Shown here piece after piece: positions 1-6,339 of a stretch of DNA of 10,615 nucleotides (its first letter is position 1; the number at the start of each line of letters is the position of its first letter). The notes below the pieces were generated by a model. It saw only the letters and a list, made by a program, of their open reading frames with translations. It ran no database searches and was not told where the DNA came from. Source of the stretch: an uncultured Verrucomicrobiota bacterium (lineage in GTDB: Bacteria; Verrucomicrobiota; Kiritimatiellia; CAIVKH01); contig CALBHI010000492.1 in the NCBI GenBank assembly GCA_937894535.1, positions 1 through 10,615 of the forward strand, written 5' to 3'. Position numbers and translations under genes: made by a program.

Positions 1-462
1 ACCCGCATCGGTGAAATCAACGTCGCGGAGGCGATGCTCAAGCATGGCGCGGTGGTTGGGGGCGAGAACATCGGGGGCGTGATGATCTCGGCGATCCATC
101 CCTGCCGCGATAGTTTTGCCGGCATGGCGGTCATCCTCGAAATGCTGGCCAGCCGTTCCGAACGGGTCTCCGATCTGGTGGGCTCGCTGCCGCGTTTTGT
201 GATCGCCCGCGGAAAAGTTCCGATCCGCGCCGAACAAGCCCCGCCGATTATCCGGCTCATTCGCCACGCCCATGATCCGGCCCGCATCAACTTGCTGGAC
301 GGCCTGTTCATCGATCTCGACAACGGCTGGGTACATATCCGGCGGTCCAACACCGAGTCGGTCATGCGTGTCACGGCCGAAGCGGAAGGCGCGGAGAAGG
401 CGGCCGCGCTCGTGGAGCACTACATGCAGATGATCCGTGAACACATGCAGGCGATGGCCTGA
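1..462 (+). CDS. Alpha-D-phosphohexomutase (phosphoglucomutase/phosphomannomutase), C-terminal part
   Basis: The gene enters from the left edge; the last 153 codons are visible and end at TGA 460-462. Family enzymes move phosphate between C1 and C6 of glucose, mannose or glucosamine phosphates in the cytoplasm, feeding nucleotide-sugar and cell-wall synthesis. Two of the four active-site loops are present: the sugar-binding loop GGENIGGV (about residues 20-27 of the visible part), followed by the usual IHPCRD-type stretch, and the C-terminal phosphate-binding loop RRSNTESVMRV. The latter normally reads R-x-S-x-T-E-P, so the Pro is Ser here. The phosphoserine and metal-binding loops lie outside the window, so substrate preference cannot be judged. 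The next gene starts 12 nt downstream, so the two probably share a transcript. GlmM, ManB and Pgm are all possible. Confidence 0.88.
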   Translation, partial: TRIGEINVAEAMLKHGAVVGGENIGGVMISAIHPCRDSFAGMAVILEMLASRSERVSDLVGSLPRFVIARGKVPIRAEQAPPIIRLIRHAHDPARINLLDGLFIDLDNGWVHIRRSNTESVMRVTAEAEGAEKAAALVEHYMQMIREHMQAMA

Positions 463-474
463 GGAGAAACAGTC

Positions 475-1335
475 ATGCAACGATCGGGATGGATGATGGT
501 GTTGTGCCTCCTGCTGGGTGTCGCGGGTATGTCGATGGCATGGGTTCATCGCTCCCGGGCGATCGTGTGGCAGCAGGAACTGGCGGCACTGCGCGCCGCG
601 CACGAGGCCCGGCCAAACCGCGCGGTTCCCGCGGCGGCCCTGGACGCCGCAGTCGTCCAACCGCCCGAATCCATGCCGGTTGATGACGCGCGGGTCGCAG
701 TCCTGCAAGCAACGTTGGCGGAGCGGGAGGCCGAGATCGGCGCCCTGCGCGCCGCGGCAACCCGACCCGGTCCGTCGGTGGTGGTGCCCGATGCCACGAC
801 CGCACCCGTGGCCACCAATGCGCCGCGCCGCTCATGGCTTGAGGACCTGCAGGCCACCGATCCGCAGCGCTACCAGGAAATCCTGGCCCGCCGCGAACAG
901 GCCCGTCAGGAAGCCCGCTATGACATCGCCAAAAAGGCCTCGTATTTCCTGCAGACCCCGACCGACGCGATGACCGAGGCCGAAGCGGAGGAATACGCGC
1001 GTATGATGGACCTGCTCACCCAGTCGCTCAAGCTGACCGAACGGCTCGATGCCGGACTTCCCCAGGAGCAACGCCGCGAATTGGTCGGCACCCTGCGCGA
1101 CAACATGCGCGAATTGTCTCCGCTGCTGGAAAAGGAGCGTGACAAGGAATTTTTCCAGGTCGGCAAGGATCTCGGATACACCGACACCGACGCCCGGGCC
1201 TTTGCCGACTACCTGACCGAAGTCATCGACCTGACCTCGGTCAACCAGATATTCCGCAACGCCATGCGCGGCATGGGCGGCGGACGGGGCGGGTGGGGGG
1301 ATGGTCCGCCGCCAACCGGCGGACCCGCCCGCTGA
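475..1335 (+). CDS. Membrane-anchored coiled-coil protein of unknown function
   Basis: This is a 286-residue protein I do not recognise. The ATG at 475 follows a good ribosome site GAGGAG (461-466) eight bases upstream. Residues about 5-24 form one hydrophobic segment with no clear cleavage site, so it looks like an N-terminal anchor with the rest outside the cytoplasm. Residues about 30-100 are Ala/Arg/Glu-rich with a likely coiled coil (around 75-95), then a Pro/Thr/Ala linker. A charged helical region (about 120-265) contains DIAKKASYFLQ, LLTQSLKLTERLDAG and DARAFADYLTEVIDLTSVNQIF. The tail (about 267-286) is Gly/Pro-rich, and its codons form strong GC hairpins. It follows the phosphohexomutase by 12 nt, so it is probably cotranscribed, but no functional link is evident. 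The expression call is firm; the function is unknown. Confidence 0.8.
   Translation: MQRSGWMMVLCLLLGVAGMSMAWVHRSRAIVWQQELAALRAAHEARPNRAVPAAALDAAVVQPPESMPVDDARVAVLQATLAEREAEIGALRAAATRPGPSVVVPDATTAPVATNAPRRSWLEDLQATDPQRYQEILARREQARQEARYDIAKKASYFLQTPTDAMTEAEAEEYARMMDLLTQSLKLTERLDAGLPQEQRRELVGTLRDNMRELSPLLEKERDKEFFQVGKDLGYTDTDARAFADYLTEVIDLTSVNQIFRNAMRGMGGGRGGWGDGPPPTGGPAR
1304..1324 (+). terminator. GC-rich hairpin at the end of the operon, possible terminator without U-tract
   Basis: GTCCGCCG (1304-1311) and CGGCGGAC (1317-1324) pair perfectly over 8 bp with a 5-nt loop. A competing 8-bp stem pairs GGGCGGGT (1287-1294) with ACCCGCCC (1323-1330). Both lie inside the last codons of the membrane-anchored protein, just before its stop and before the tRNA promoter. 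No T-run follows, so a role in termination or RNA 3'-end protection is inferred. Confidence 0.3.
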
Positions 1336-1348
1336 CCCGGATAACCGC

Positions 1349-1377
1349 TTGCACTTCCAACACCACTTTGCTAGCTT
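1349..1377 (+). promoter_or_regulatory. Promoter of tRNA-Ala
   Basis: TTGCAC (1349-1354), a 17-bp spacer and TAGCTT (1372-1377). The -10 ends 15 bases before the mature tRNA 5' end, leaving a short leader for RNase P. The form TTGnnn-17-TAGnTT matches the candidate promoters of the hydrolase and rfbB in this window. Confidence 0.55.
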
Positions 1378-1392
1378 TCGGGCACTTTGGTT

Positions 1393-1468
1393 GGGGCGGT
1401 AGCTCAGTTGGGAGAGCGTCTCGTTCGCAATGAGAAGGTCGAGGGTTCAACTCCCTTCCGCTCCACCA
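1393..1468 (+). tRNA. tRNA-Ala (anticodon CGC)
   Basis: A complete 76-nt cloverleaf can be folded. The 7-bp acceptor stem is GGGGCGG (1393-1399) with CCGCTCC (1458-1464). The D arm is GCTC/GAGC, and the anticodon stem is TCTCG/TGAGA around the loop TTCGCAA, giving anticodon CGC at 1426-1428. The T arm has the TTCAACT loop, followed by discriminator A and an encoded CCA (1466-1468). The third acceptor pair is G3:U70, the main identity element for alanyl-tRNA synthetase, which agrees with the alanine anticodon reading GCG. It stands alone, with its own candidate promoter. Confidence 0.96.
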
Positions 1469-1555
1469 ACCTTCGCCTCCCCCGTCACGCCACGCGGCCG
1501 CTCGAACCCCCTTTTCTCGTCGGATACGTTTCGGAGAGCGAAGGCGGCGGCGTGC

Positions 1556-1870
1556 TTATCCTTCGTGCCTTTTCCTGGTGGGGGTGAACCACTGGATTTC
1601 CGCGGGCTCGAGGGCTTGGATGACGGTGCACCCTGGCCGCAGCACGTGGATGAGCGATCCGCGGTCAAGGATGAGGTCCCCGCTGAAGCCACCATCGGTT
1701 AGCCAGATTTTCCCCAGTCGCACCACGCCCGTTCCGGAGCGTTGGATGGATACGGCATCGCCTGCGGCGAGGCGTTGGAAACGTGGAGCAGCACGCGGGC
1801 TCTCGGGGCCGGTCACCCACGCCAGCACCCACCGCCATCCATCGTTGATCCATGCCACGCCCGTCTTCAT
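1556..1870 (-). CDS. Small DUF2917-like protein
   Basis: This is a 104-residue protein whose central part resembles the DUF2917 family, a short beta-rich domain of unknown function. The family-like pattern runs LAAGDAVSI (about 34-42), then VRLGKIWLTDGG (50-61), a D-x-x-L-x-x-G step (GDLILDRGS, 64-72), and VIQALEPAEIQW (83-94). No signal peptide or membrane helix is seen; Trp residues cluster at the N-terminus. The ATG at 1870 has no clear ribosome site. A GTACAG half-site overlaps the region where its -35 would lie (about 1900-1905). It is transcribed divergently from a MocR-type regulator 166 bp away, which is the usual arrangement of such a regulator with its target, so I infer that it is controlled by it. 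The domain name is recalled from pattern, not searched. Confidence 0.62.
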   Translation of the reverse strand: MKTGVAWINDGWRWVLAWVTGPESPRAAPRFQRLAAGDAVSIQRSGTGVVRLGKIWLTDGGFSGDLILDRGSLIHVLRPGCTVIQALEPAEIQWFTPTRKRHEG

Positions 1871-1899
1871 GCGGCCATCGTGGTGCCTACCCGAAATAA

Positions 1900-1986
1900 G
1901 GTACAGTCATAGGGAGCATGAATTGTAATGAATACAGTTGCATGGACGGGCCAACTGTACTGTAGTGGCGGTTGGATGGCTGTACC
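1900..1986. promoter_or_regulatory. Cluster of CTGTAC/GTACAG half-sites, probable MocR operator
   Basis: The gap between the DUF2917-like gene and the MocR gene holds two nested inverted pairs: GGTACAG (1900-1906) with CTGTACC (1980-1986), and TACAGTTG (1933-1940) with CAACTGTA (1952-1959). The pairs have almost the same centre (about 1943 and 1946). A further near copy, CTGTAG, is at 1960-1965. The outer sites lie beside the weak -35 regions of the two outward-facing genes. MocR-type regulators are known to bind several repeated half-sites upstream of their own and divergent genes, so these are the likely binding sites. Confidence 0.6.
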
Positions 1987-2015
1987 TGCCCAAGGTAATG
2001 ATGTTGCGGTAGGTT
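1987..2015 (+). promoter_or_regulatory. Promoter of the MocR-type gene
   Basis: TAGGTT at 2010-2015 is identical to the -10 proposed for rfbB. A weak -35, TGCCCA (1987-1992), lies 17 bp upstream and abuts the CTGTACC half-site at 1980-1986. The expected transcript start is near 2022, giving a leader of about 15 nt that includes the AGGA ribosome site (2027-2030). The poor -35 next to a putative site fits control by the regulator itself. Confidence 0.45.
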
Positions 2016-2036
2016 CTCCGCCCTTCAGGAACCATC

Positions 2037-3479
2037 ATGATCACCAAGGCCAAAACCAAAACGCTGTTGTACGAACAGGTAGCCGACTCGATACGCCGGC
2101 TGATTGAAGAAGGCAGCCTGAAGCCCGGCGACCGCGTTCCGTCGGTTCGCCGTTTGAGCCGGCACCAGAAGGTGAGCATCTCGACGGTGCTGCAGGCCTT
2201 CCTGTTGCTGGAGAACCGGGGGTTGATCGAGGCGCGTCCGCAATCAGGGTTTTATGTGAAACCGCGAACCCTCGAGTTGCCTCCCGAACCACGCGTAATC
2301 CGACCGCCCCGGGCCGCCAGTACGGTGAGCATCGATGACCTGGTGCTGAAGGTGTATGACGCCGCCCGCGACCCGTCGATCATTCCGCTTGGCGCGGCGT
2401 GTGCGCAGTCCGATCTCTTTCCGCAGGCCCGGTTGTCCCGTTTGTGCGCCTCGCTGGGCCGGCGTCTCGGTGCGCGCATCAACGACTACGACCTGCCGCC
2501 CGGCCTGCTCGAATTGCGCCGCCAATTGGCCCGCCGCGCCCTGGACCTCGGGTGCCGCCTGACCAGCGACGAGATCCTGACCACCTGCGGGTGTACCGAG
2601 GCGGTGGCCATGTGCCTCCAGTCGGTTGCCGGTCCAGGTGACACCATCGCCGTTGAGTCGCCGACCTACTACGGTTTCCTGCGCATGATCCAGCGCCTCA
2701 AGATGAAGGCGCTGGAAATTCCCACCGATCCGCGCACCGGGATTGATCTTGATGGCCTGGAGGCCGCCTTGCGGAAGCGCAAGGTCAAGGCCGTGCTGGT
2801 CATGGCAAATTTCCACAATCCACTGGGCAGCTGCATGCCCGAGGACCACAAGCGCAAGCTGGTTGAATTGGCGGTCCGGTACGACACCCCCATGATCGAG
2901 GACGACATCTATGGCGACCTGGCCTTTGACATCCACCGCCCGCCGGCCCTGAAGGCGTTCGACGAAAAGGGCCTGGTCATGTTCTGTTCGTCCTTTGCCA
3001 AAACCCTGGCTCCCGGTTACCGCGTGGGCTGGGTCTCGGCCGGTCGCTACCATGATGAAGTCGTCCGGTGTAAAAGTGCGCTGTCGCTTTCAACCCCGAC
3101 CCCGCTGCAGTGGACCATCGCCGAGTTCCTGCAGTCCGGCGGGTATGATCACATGATCCGCGGTTTGCGCCGAACCTTCGCCACGCAGGTCCAGCGCATG
3201 AGCGAAGCGGTGGTGCGGTACTTCCCGGATGGCACCCGGATTAGCCGGCCTCAAGGCGGTTTTGTGCTTTGGGTGGAGATGCCGGAGCCGGCCGATGCGA
3301 TGCACGTGTTTGACGAGGCCATCGCGGCCGGGATCAGCATCGCTCCAGGTCCGATATTTTCCGCCCGCCAGGGTTTCCGAAATTGCCTGCGACTGAACTG
3401 CGGACACCCGTGGTCCGAACGAATTGATCATGCCGTCGCGACCCTCGGTCGCCTGGCCACCGCGATGGTGCATCCATGA
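2037..3479 (+). CDS. MocR-type transcriptional regulator (GntR DNA-binding domain fused to PLP aminotransferase-like domain)
   Basis: At 480 residues this has the usual MocR/GabR/PdxR size. Residues about 8-78 are a GntR winged helix, with the recognition region PSVRRLSRHQKVSISTVLQ and the wing around ARPQSGFYV. From about residue 100 onward it is a fold-type I aminotransferase-like domain: YDLPPGLLELRRQLA, a Gly-rich T-C-G-C-T-E-A cofactor loop, NFHNPLG with the conserved Asn, IEDDIYGDL with the conserved Asp and Tyr, and SSFAKTLAPGYRVGW, in which Lys322 should form the Schiff base with PLP. All key PLP residues seem to be kept, so it should sense PLP or an amino compound. Family members regulate vitamin B6, GABA or taurine genes; which ligand applies here cannot be read from sequence. 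ATG 2037 has AGGA six bases upstream. It is divergent from the DUF2917-like gene, its most likely target. Confidence 0.92.
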   Translation: MITKAKTKTLLYEQVADSIRRLIEEGSLKPGDRVPSVRRLSRHQKVSISTVLQAFLLLENRGLIEARPQSGFYVKPRTLELPPEPRVIRPPRAASTVSIDDLVLKVYDAARDPSIIPLGAACAQSDLFPQARLSRLCASLGRRLGARINDYDLPPGLLELRRQLARRALDLGCRLTSDEILTTCGCTEAVAMCLQSVAGPGDTIAVESPTYYGFLRMIQRLKMKALEIPTDPRTGIDLDGLEAALRKRKVKAVLVMANFHNPLGSCMPEDHKRKLVELAVRYDTPMIEDDIYGDLAFDIHRPPALKAFDEKGLVMFCSSFAKTLAPGYRVGWVSAGRYHDEVVRCKSALSLSTPTPLQWTIAEFLQSGGYDHMIRGLRRTFATQVQRMSEAVVRYFPDGTRISRPQGGFVLWVEMPEPADAMHVFDEAIAAGISIAPGPIFSARQGFRNCLRLNCGHPWSERIDHAVATLGRLATAMVHP

Positions 3480-3505
3480 CGTCGCAAGCCGCCCGCACCA
3501 ACACC

Positions 3506-3523
3506 CGCGGTTGATACACCGCG
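3506..3523. terminator. Hairpin between convergent genes, possible bidirectional terminator
   Basis: CGCGGT (3506-3511) pairs with ACCGCG (3518-3523) around a 6-nt loop, in the 60-bp gap between the ends of the MocR-type gene and the hydrolase gene. No T-run is present on either side. Its position, not its sequence, is the main support. Confidence 0.3.
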
Positions 3524-3539
3524 CCGCCACGCCCTGCGG

Positions 3540-4751
3540 TTATCGGCTGCGTCGCACCCGCAACCAACGGTAATCACCGCCGTCCGAGGGATCGTGTACG
3601 TCCCAGGCCCGCAACAGCGCGAAACCACGCCGTGTCCCACCGGTGGCGGGTGCGGTGAAGCTGACGGTGAATACCCCTTCCTGGCCCGGCGCTACCACCA
3701 AGCTTGATGGTGAGACCGCGGCGGCGAACGGGGCATGGTCCACCGCAACGGTGAAGGTGCGGGTGGTTGCGCTGCGGTTGGCGACGGTGACCGGAATAGC
3801 CTTTTCAGTTCCTGCGGGAACGGCCAGGGCGGGCGACGCGGTGCGCAGGTCGGCGATCGGGGTTCGACGCACGGCGAGCTGTCGGTCGAGATCAGGGGTT
3901 GGTCCCCAGACCTCGTTCCAACCGGTGGGTTCGCCGCGGAACCGGGACAGGAAGTAGGCGGTCAGCAACCGATGGGTGATGGCCAACTGTTCGGTCCGCT
4001 TGATCGATCCCGCATCGCAAACGGCCTCCGGCAACGGCGCGAGAATAAATCCACAATGGAACCCACCCCGGATGTCCATCCAGGCGGCATGGGCCGTGTA
4101 GTCAAACATCGGTCGGGTATGGAACGGGTTCGGAGTGAAGGTGTCCTGGCTTCCGGTGATGTACAGGATGGGCACATCCACGTTTACCGCGGCATCGATT
4201 GCCGAGGGCCGGGTTTCGGCCGCCGCCAACACGGCCACGGCCCGGGTACGCGGGTCGCCAGCCGCCGCCAGCAACGAGGCCCCGCCGCCCATCGAGTGAC
4301 CCGTGAAGCCCACGCCGGCTGGGTCCACACGCTGGTACAGCGGCGACGATGGATCGTCGCCAAGGTTCATCAGCACGGTGGCCGATGCGCGCAAGTCTTC
4401 CGCATAGGCGGCGTGGCTCGGAAACAGTTCCAGGGCGGTCCGTGGTGCGATCACGGCAAAACCCCAACTGGCCAAGTGCCGGCAGGTTACCCGGTACAAT
4501 TCGGGTGGGGAGAGAAAACCGTGGCCGAACACAAGCACCGGCATCGGTGCGGCGGCTGCGGCGGCCCGGGCCGGATTGTTCGGCTCGGTCGGATAGAAGA
4601 TCAGGGCCGAGTAGGCCGGATTGGTCCCGACGGGTTCGGCGAAGAGAAATTCACGGACCGGATAAGGCCCGGCCTGACCGTAGTCCGCGCGGGAATAGGA
4701 GGCGGGGGCGGCAAGCAGCAACAAGCACAAGCAGGCTTTTAGCGGGTTCAT
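3540..4751 (-). CDS. Secreted alpha/beta hydrolase with C-terminal Ig-like domain
   Basis: This is a 403-residue protein with a signal peptide (about 1-22: Lys-containing start, Leu-rich core, A-S-Y-S-R-A end). Residues about 25-275 form an alpha/beta hydrolase of the dienelactone hydrolase/chlorophyllase/PET-hydrolase-like type. The oxyanion region is VLVFGHGF (72-79), the nucleophile elbow is GHSMGG with Ser153, the acid is Asp203 in GSQDTF, and the base is His232 in GGFHCGF. The triad is therefore complete and it should be an active esterase or lipase-like enzyme outside the cytoplasm; the substrate is unknown. Residues about 310-390 look like an Ig/NEW3-type beta domain (SLVVAPGQEGVFTVSF). 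I chose ATG 4751 because the signal peptide begins there. The open frame extends to 4904, but that part lacks a ribosome site and would bury the signal peptide. The promoter lies 5 nt from this ATG, which suggests a leaderless mRNA. Confidence 0.87.
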   Translation of the reverse strand: MNPLKACLCLLLLAAPASYSRADYGQAGPYPVREFLFAEPVGTNPAYSALIFYPTEPNNPARAAAAAAPMPVLVFGHGFLSPPELYRVTCRHLASWGFAVIAPRTALELFPSHAAYAEDLRASATVLMNLGDDPSSPLYQRVDPAGVGFTGHSMGGGASLLAAAGDPRTRAVAVLAAAETRPSAIDAAVNVDVPILYITGSQDTFTPNPFHTRPMFDYTAHAAWMDIRGGFHCGFILAPLPEAVCDAGSIKRTEQLAITHRLLTAYFLSRFRGEPTGWNEVWGPTPDLDRQLAVRRTPIADLRTASPALAVPAGTEKAIPVTVANRSATTRTFTVAVDHAPFAAAVSPSSLVVAPGQEGVFTVSFTAPATGGTRRGFALLRAWDVHDPSDGGDYRWLRVRRSR

Positions 4752-4756
4752 GCCTG

Positions 4757-4785
4757 AATCTACGCCCGGGTGGGCGGAACGGCAA
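4757..4785 (-). promoter_or_regulatory. Promoter of the hydrolase gene, leaderless type
   Basis: On the minus strand: TTGCCG (4780-4785), a 17-bp spacer and TAGATT (4757-4762). Only 5 nt separate the -10 from the ATG at 4751, so transcription would begin at or beside the A of the start codon and leave no room for a ribosome site. This supports the chosen start. Confidence 0.55.
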
Positions 4786-4810
4786 GACGAAGGCCGGGAA
4801 ATAACCCGGC

Positions 4811-4841
4811 TTGTCAGGGCCGGTTGGTTGGGGCATATACT
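4811..4841 (+). promoter_or_regulatory. Promoter of rfbA-rfbC
   Basis: TTGTCA (4811-4816) and TATACT (4836-4841) are good boxes but 19 bp apart, longer than the 17 bp seen at other genes here. CATATA (4834-4839) would give exactly 17. Transcription would start near 4848, upstream of GGAGG (4858-4862). Confidence 0.45.
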
Positions 4842-4869
4842 TGAGCCACATGCGCATGGAGGTTTCGTC

Positions 4870-5745
4870 ATGAAGGGCATCATCCTCGCCGGTGGTTCAG
4901 GCACCCGGCTTTATCCGATTACCCGGGTGGTCAGCAAACAGTTGCTCCCGGTGTTTGACAAGCCGATGATCTATTACCCGTTGTCGGTGCTGATGCTGGC
5001 CGGCATCCGCGAAATCCTGGTGATCTCCACGCCGGAGGATCTGCCCCGGTTTGAACAGTTGCTAGGCGATGGTGCGCAACTCGGCATCAAACTTTCCTAT
5101 GCTGTCCAGCCGCGTCCGGAGGGGTTGGCCCAGGCCTTTATCATCGGTGCCCCGTTCATCGGAAAGGATTCGGTTGCCTTGATCCTTGGCGACAACATCT
5201 TTTTCGGACACGACCTCTCGGCCATTCTCAAGAAGGCCGGGAACTTGACGAAGGGTGGTCTGGTGTTCGGTTACCTGGTCAAGGATCCCGAGCGATACGG
5301 GGTGGTCTCGTTCGATGCGGATGGCAGGGTTCTCGACATTGAAGAAAAGCCGAAGCAGCCCAAGTCGCGTTACGCGGTGCCCGGTTTGTATTTTTACGAC
5401 AACGAGGTTGTGGACATTGCGGCCAACCTCAAGCCCTCGCCGCGGGGGGAGTTGGAAATCACCGATCTGAACCGGGTTTACCTGAAACGTGGAGACCTCC
5501 AGGTCGAGTTGCTCGGCCGTGGATTCGCCTGGCTCGATACCGGTACGCATGAATCCCTGTTGCAGGCGTCGAATTACGTCCAGACCATCGAGGAGCGGCA
5601 GGGCCTCAAGATCGCCTGCCTCGAGGAGATCGCTTTCCGCAAGGGATGGATCACCGCCGATGATGTCCGGGCGCTGGCTGCGCCACTGGCCAAGAACGAC
5701 TACGGCAAATACCTGCTCACCCTGGCCGATCACCCGGAGTACTGA
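4870..5745 (+). CDS. rfbA: Glucose-1-phosphate thymidylyltransferase (RmlA)
   Basis: The enzyme joins dTTP and glucose-1-phosphate to make dTDP-glucose and pyrophosphate, the first step of dTDP-L-rhamnose and other dTDP-deoxysugars, in the cytoplasm. At 291 residues it has the normal RmlA length. Visible motifs are the nucleotidyltransferase loop GGSGTRLYP (8-16), followed by SKQLLPVFDKPMIYYPL, QPRPEGLAQA (80-89), LGDNIFFG (106-113) with the metal-binding Asp, and IEEKPKQPKS further on. I chose ATG 4870 because GGAGG (4858-4862) lies seven bases upstream and the family's MKGIILAGG start follows. The frame is open back to about 4750 but has no such signals. rfbC begins two bases after its stop, so both form one operon. 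Confidence 0.97.
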   Translation: MKGIILAGGSGTRLYPITRVVSKQLLPVFDKPMIYYPLSVLMLAGIREILVISTPEDLPRFEQLLGDGAQLGIKLSYAVQPRPEGLAQAFIIGAPFIGKDSVALILGDNIFFGHDLSAILKKAGNLTKGGLVFGYLVKDPERYGVVSFDADGRVLDIEEKPKQPKSRYAVPGLYFYDNEVVDIAANLKPSPRGELEITDLNRVYLKRGDLQVELLGRGFAWLDTGTHESLLQASNYVQTIEERQGLKIACLEEIAFRKGWITADDVRALAAPLAKNDYGKYLLTLADHPEY

Positions 5746-5747
5746 CC

Positions 5748-6314
5748 ATGTCCGCTCTTCCCCATGTGGCCGGTGCATTATCCGGCGTCGTGCTCGTGCA
5801 ACCACGGGTGTTCCCCGACGAGCGCGGCTTCTTTACGGAAACATTTCATGCCGCCAAGTACCGCGAGGCCGGAATTCCGCGCCCGTTCGTGCAGGACAAT
5901 TACTCCTTCTCCAAACGCGGGGTCCTGCGCGGGCTGCATTACCAGCGGAACCATCCGCAAGGAAAATTGGTCTACGTCGCCAGCGGGGAGATCTTTGATG
6001 TGGCCGTGGATATCCGCCGTGGCTCCCCGACCTACGGACAATGGGAGGGGCATATTTTATCCGGTGAAAACCATCACCAGTTGTATGTGCCGGAGGGCTT
6101 CGCGCATGGGTTCCTCGTGCTGAGCGAAACCGCTTCGGTCATGTACAAATGTACGGAACTCTACATGCCGGCCGATGATACGGGCATCCGCTGGGATGAT
6201 CCGGATATCGCGGTTCAGTGGCCGGTGACATCGCCGTCCCTGTCGCCCAAGGATGCCGTCCTCCCGCGCCTGGCCGATCTGGATCCAGCCATCTTGCCGG
6301 TCTATCCGGGTTGA
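5748..6314 (+). CDS. rfbC: dTDP-4-dehydrorhamnose 3,5-epimerase (RmlC)
   Basis: This cupin-fold epimerase inverts C3 and C5 of dTDP-4-dehydro-6-deoxyglucose, the third step of the dTDP-L-rhamnose pathway. At 188 residues it is the usual size. FPDERGFFTETF (22-33) is typical of the N-terminus. The catalytic region VLRGLHYQ carries His64 next to Arg61, QGKLVYV has Lys73, PEGFAHGFLVLSE (115-127) follows, and VMYKCTELY contains the conserved Tyr133; IRWDDPDI is also conserved. All main active-site residues are present. It starts 2 nt after rfbA with its ribosome site (GGAG, 5736-5739) inside the end of rfbA, so translation may be coupled. It converges on the thioredoxin-like gene with a 12-nt gap. 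Confidence 0.97.
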   Translation: MSALPHVAGALSGVVLVQPRVFPDERGFFTETFHAAKYREAGIPRPFVQDNYSFSKRGVLRGLHYQRNHPQGKLVYVASGEIFDVAVDIRRGSPTYGQWEGHILSGENHHQLYVPEGFAHGFLVLSETASVMYKCTELYMPADDTGIRWDDPDIAVQWPVTSPSLSPKDAVLPRLADLDPAILPVYPG

Positions 6315-6322
6315 TCCCGCTG

Positions 6323-6339
6323 CGGCCTAGATCAGGCCG
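6323..6339. terminator. Hairpin at the rfbC / thioredoxin-like convergent ends
   Basis: CGGCCT (6323-6328) pairs with AGGCCG (6334-6339) around a 5-nt loop. It covers the last codons of the thioredoxin-like gene and the short gap to rfbC. No T-run follows in either direction, so termination is inferred from position only. Confidence 0.3.

Noticed and set aside
1469..1555. Possible terminator or small element after tRNA-Ala, including the 8-bp palindrome GCGGCCGC at 1494-1501 and repeated CCTTCGC/GCGAAGG words
   Set aside because: The palindrome has no loop and the repeated words are not properly nested, so no convincing hairpin or gene is seen in this stretch.
3735..4742. Long plus-strand open frame of 335 codons opposite the hydrolase gene
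   Set aside because: It is a shadow: the minus strand encodes a signal peptide, a full Ser-Asp-His triad and an Ig-like domain, while the plus frame gives low-complexity Gly/Arg/His-rich sequence with no motif.
4752..4904. N-terminal extension of the hydrolase frame up to 4904
   Set aside because: It would place the signal peptide inside the protein, lacks a ribosome site, and overlaps the rfbA promoter and start.
5062..5805. Minus-strand open frame of 247 codons opposite rfbA
   Set aside because: It covers rfbA, which is unmistakable; the antisense product has no recognisable feature.
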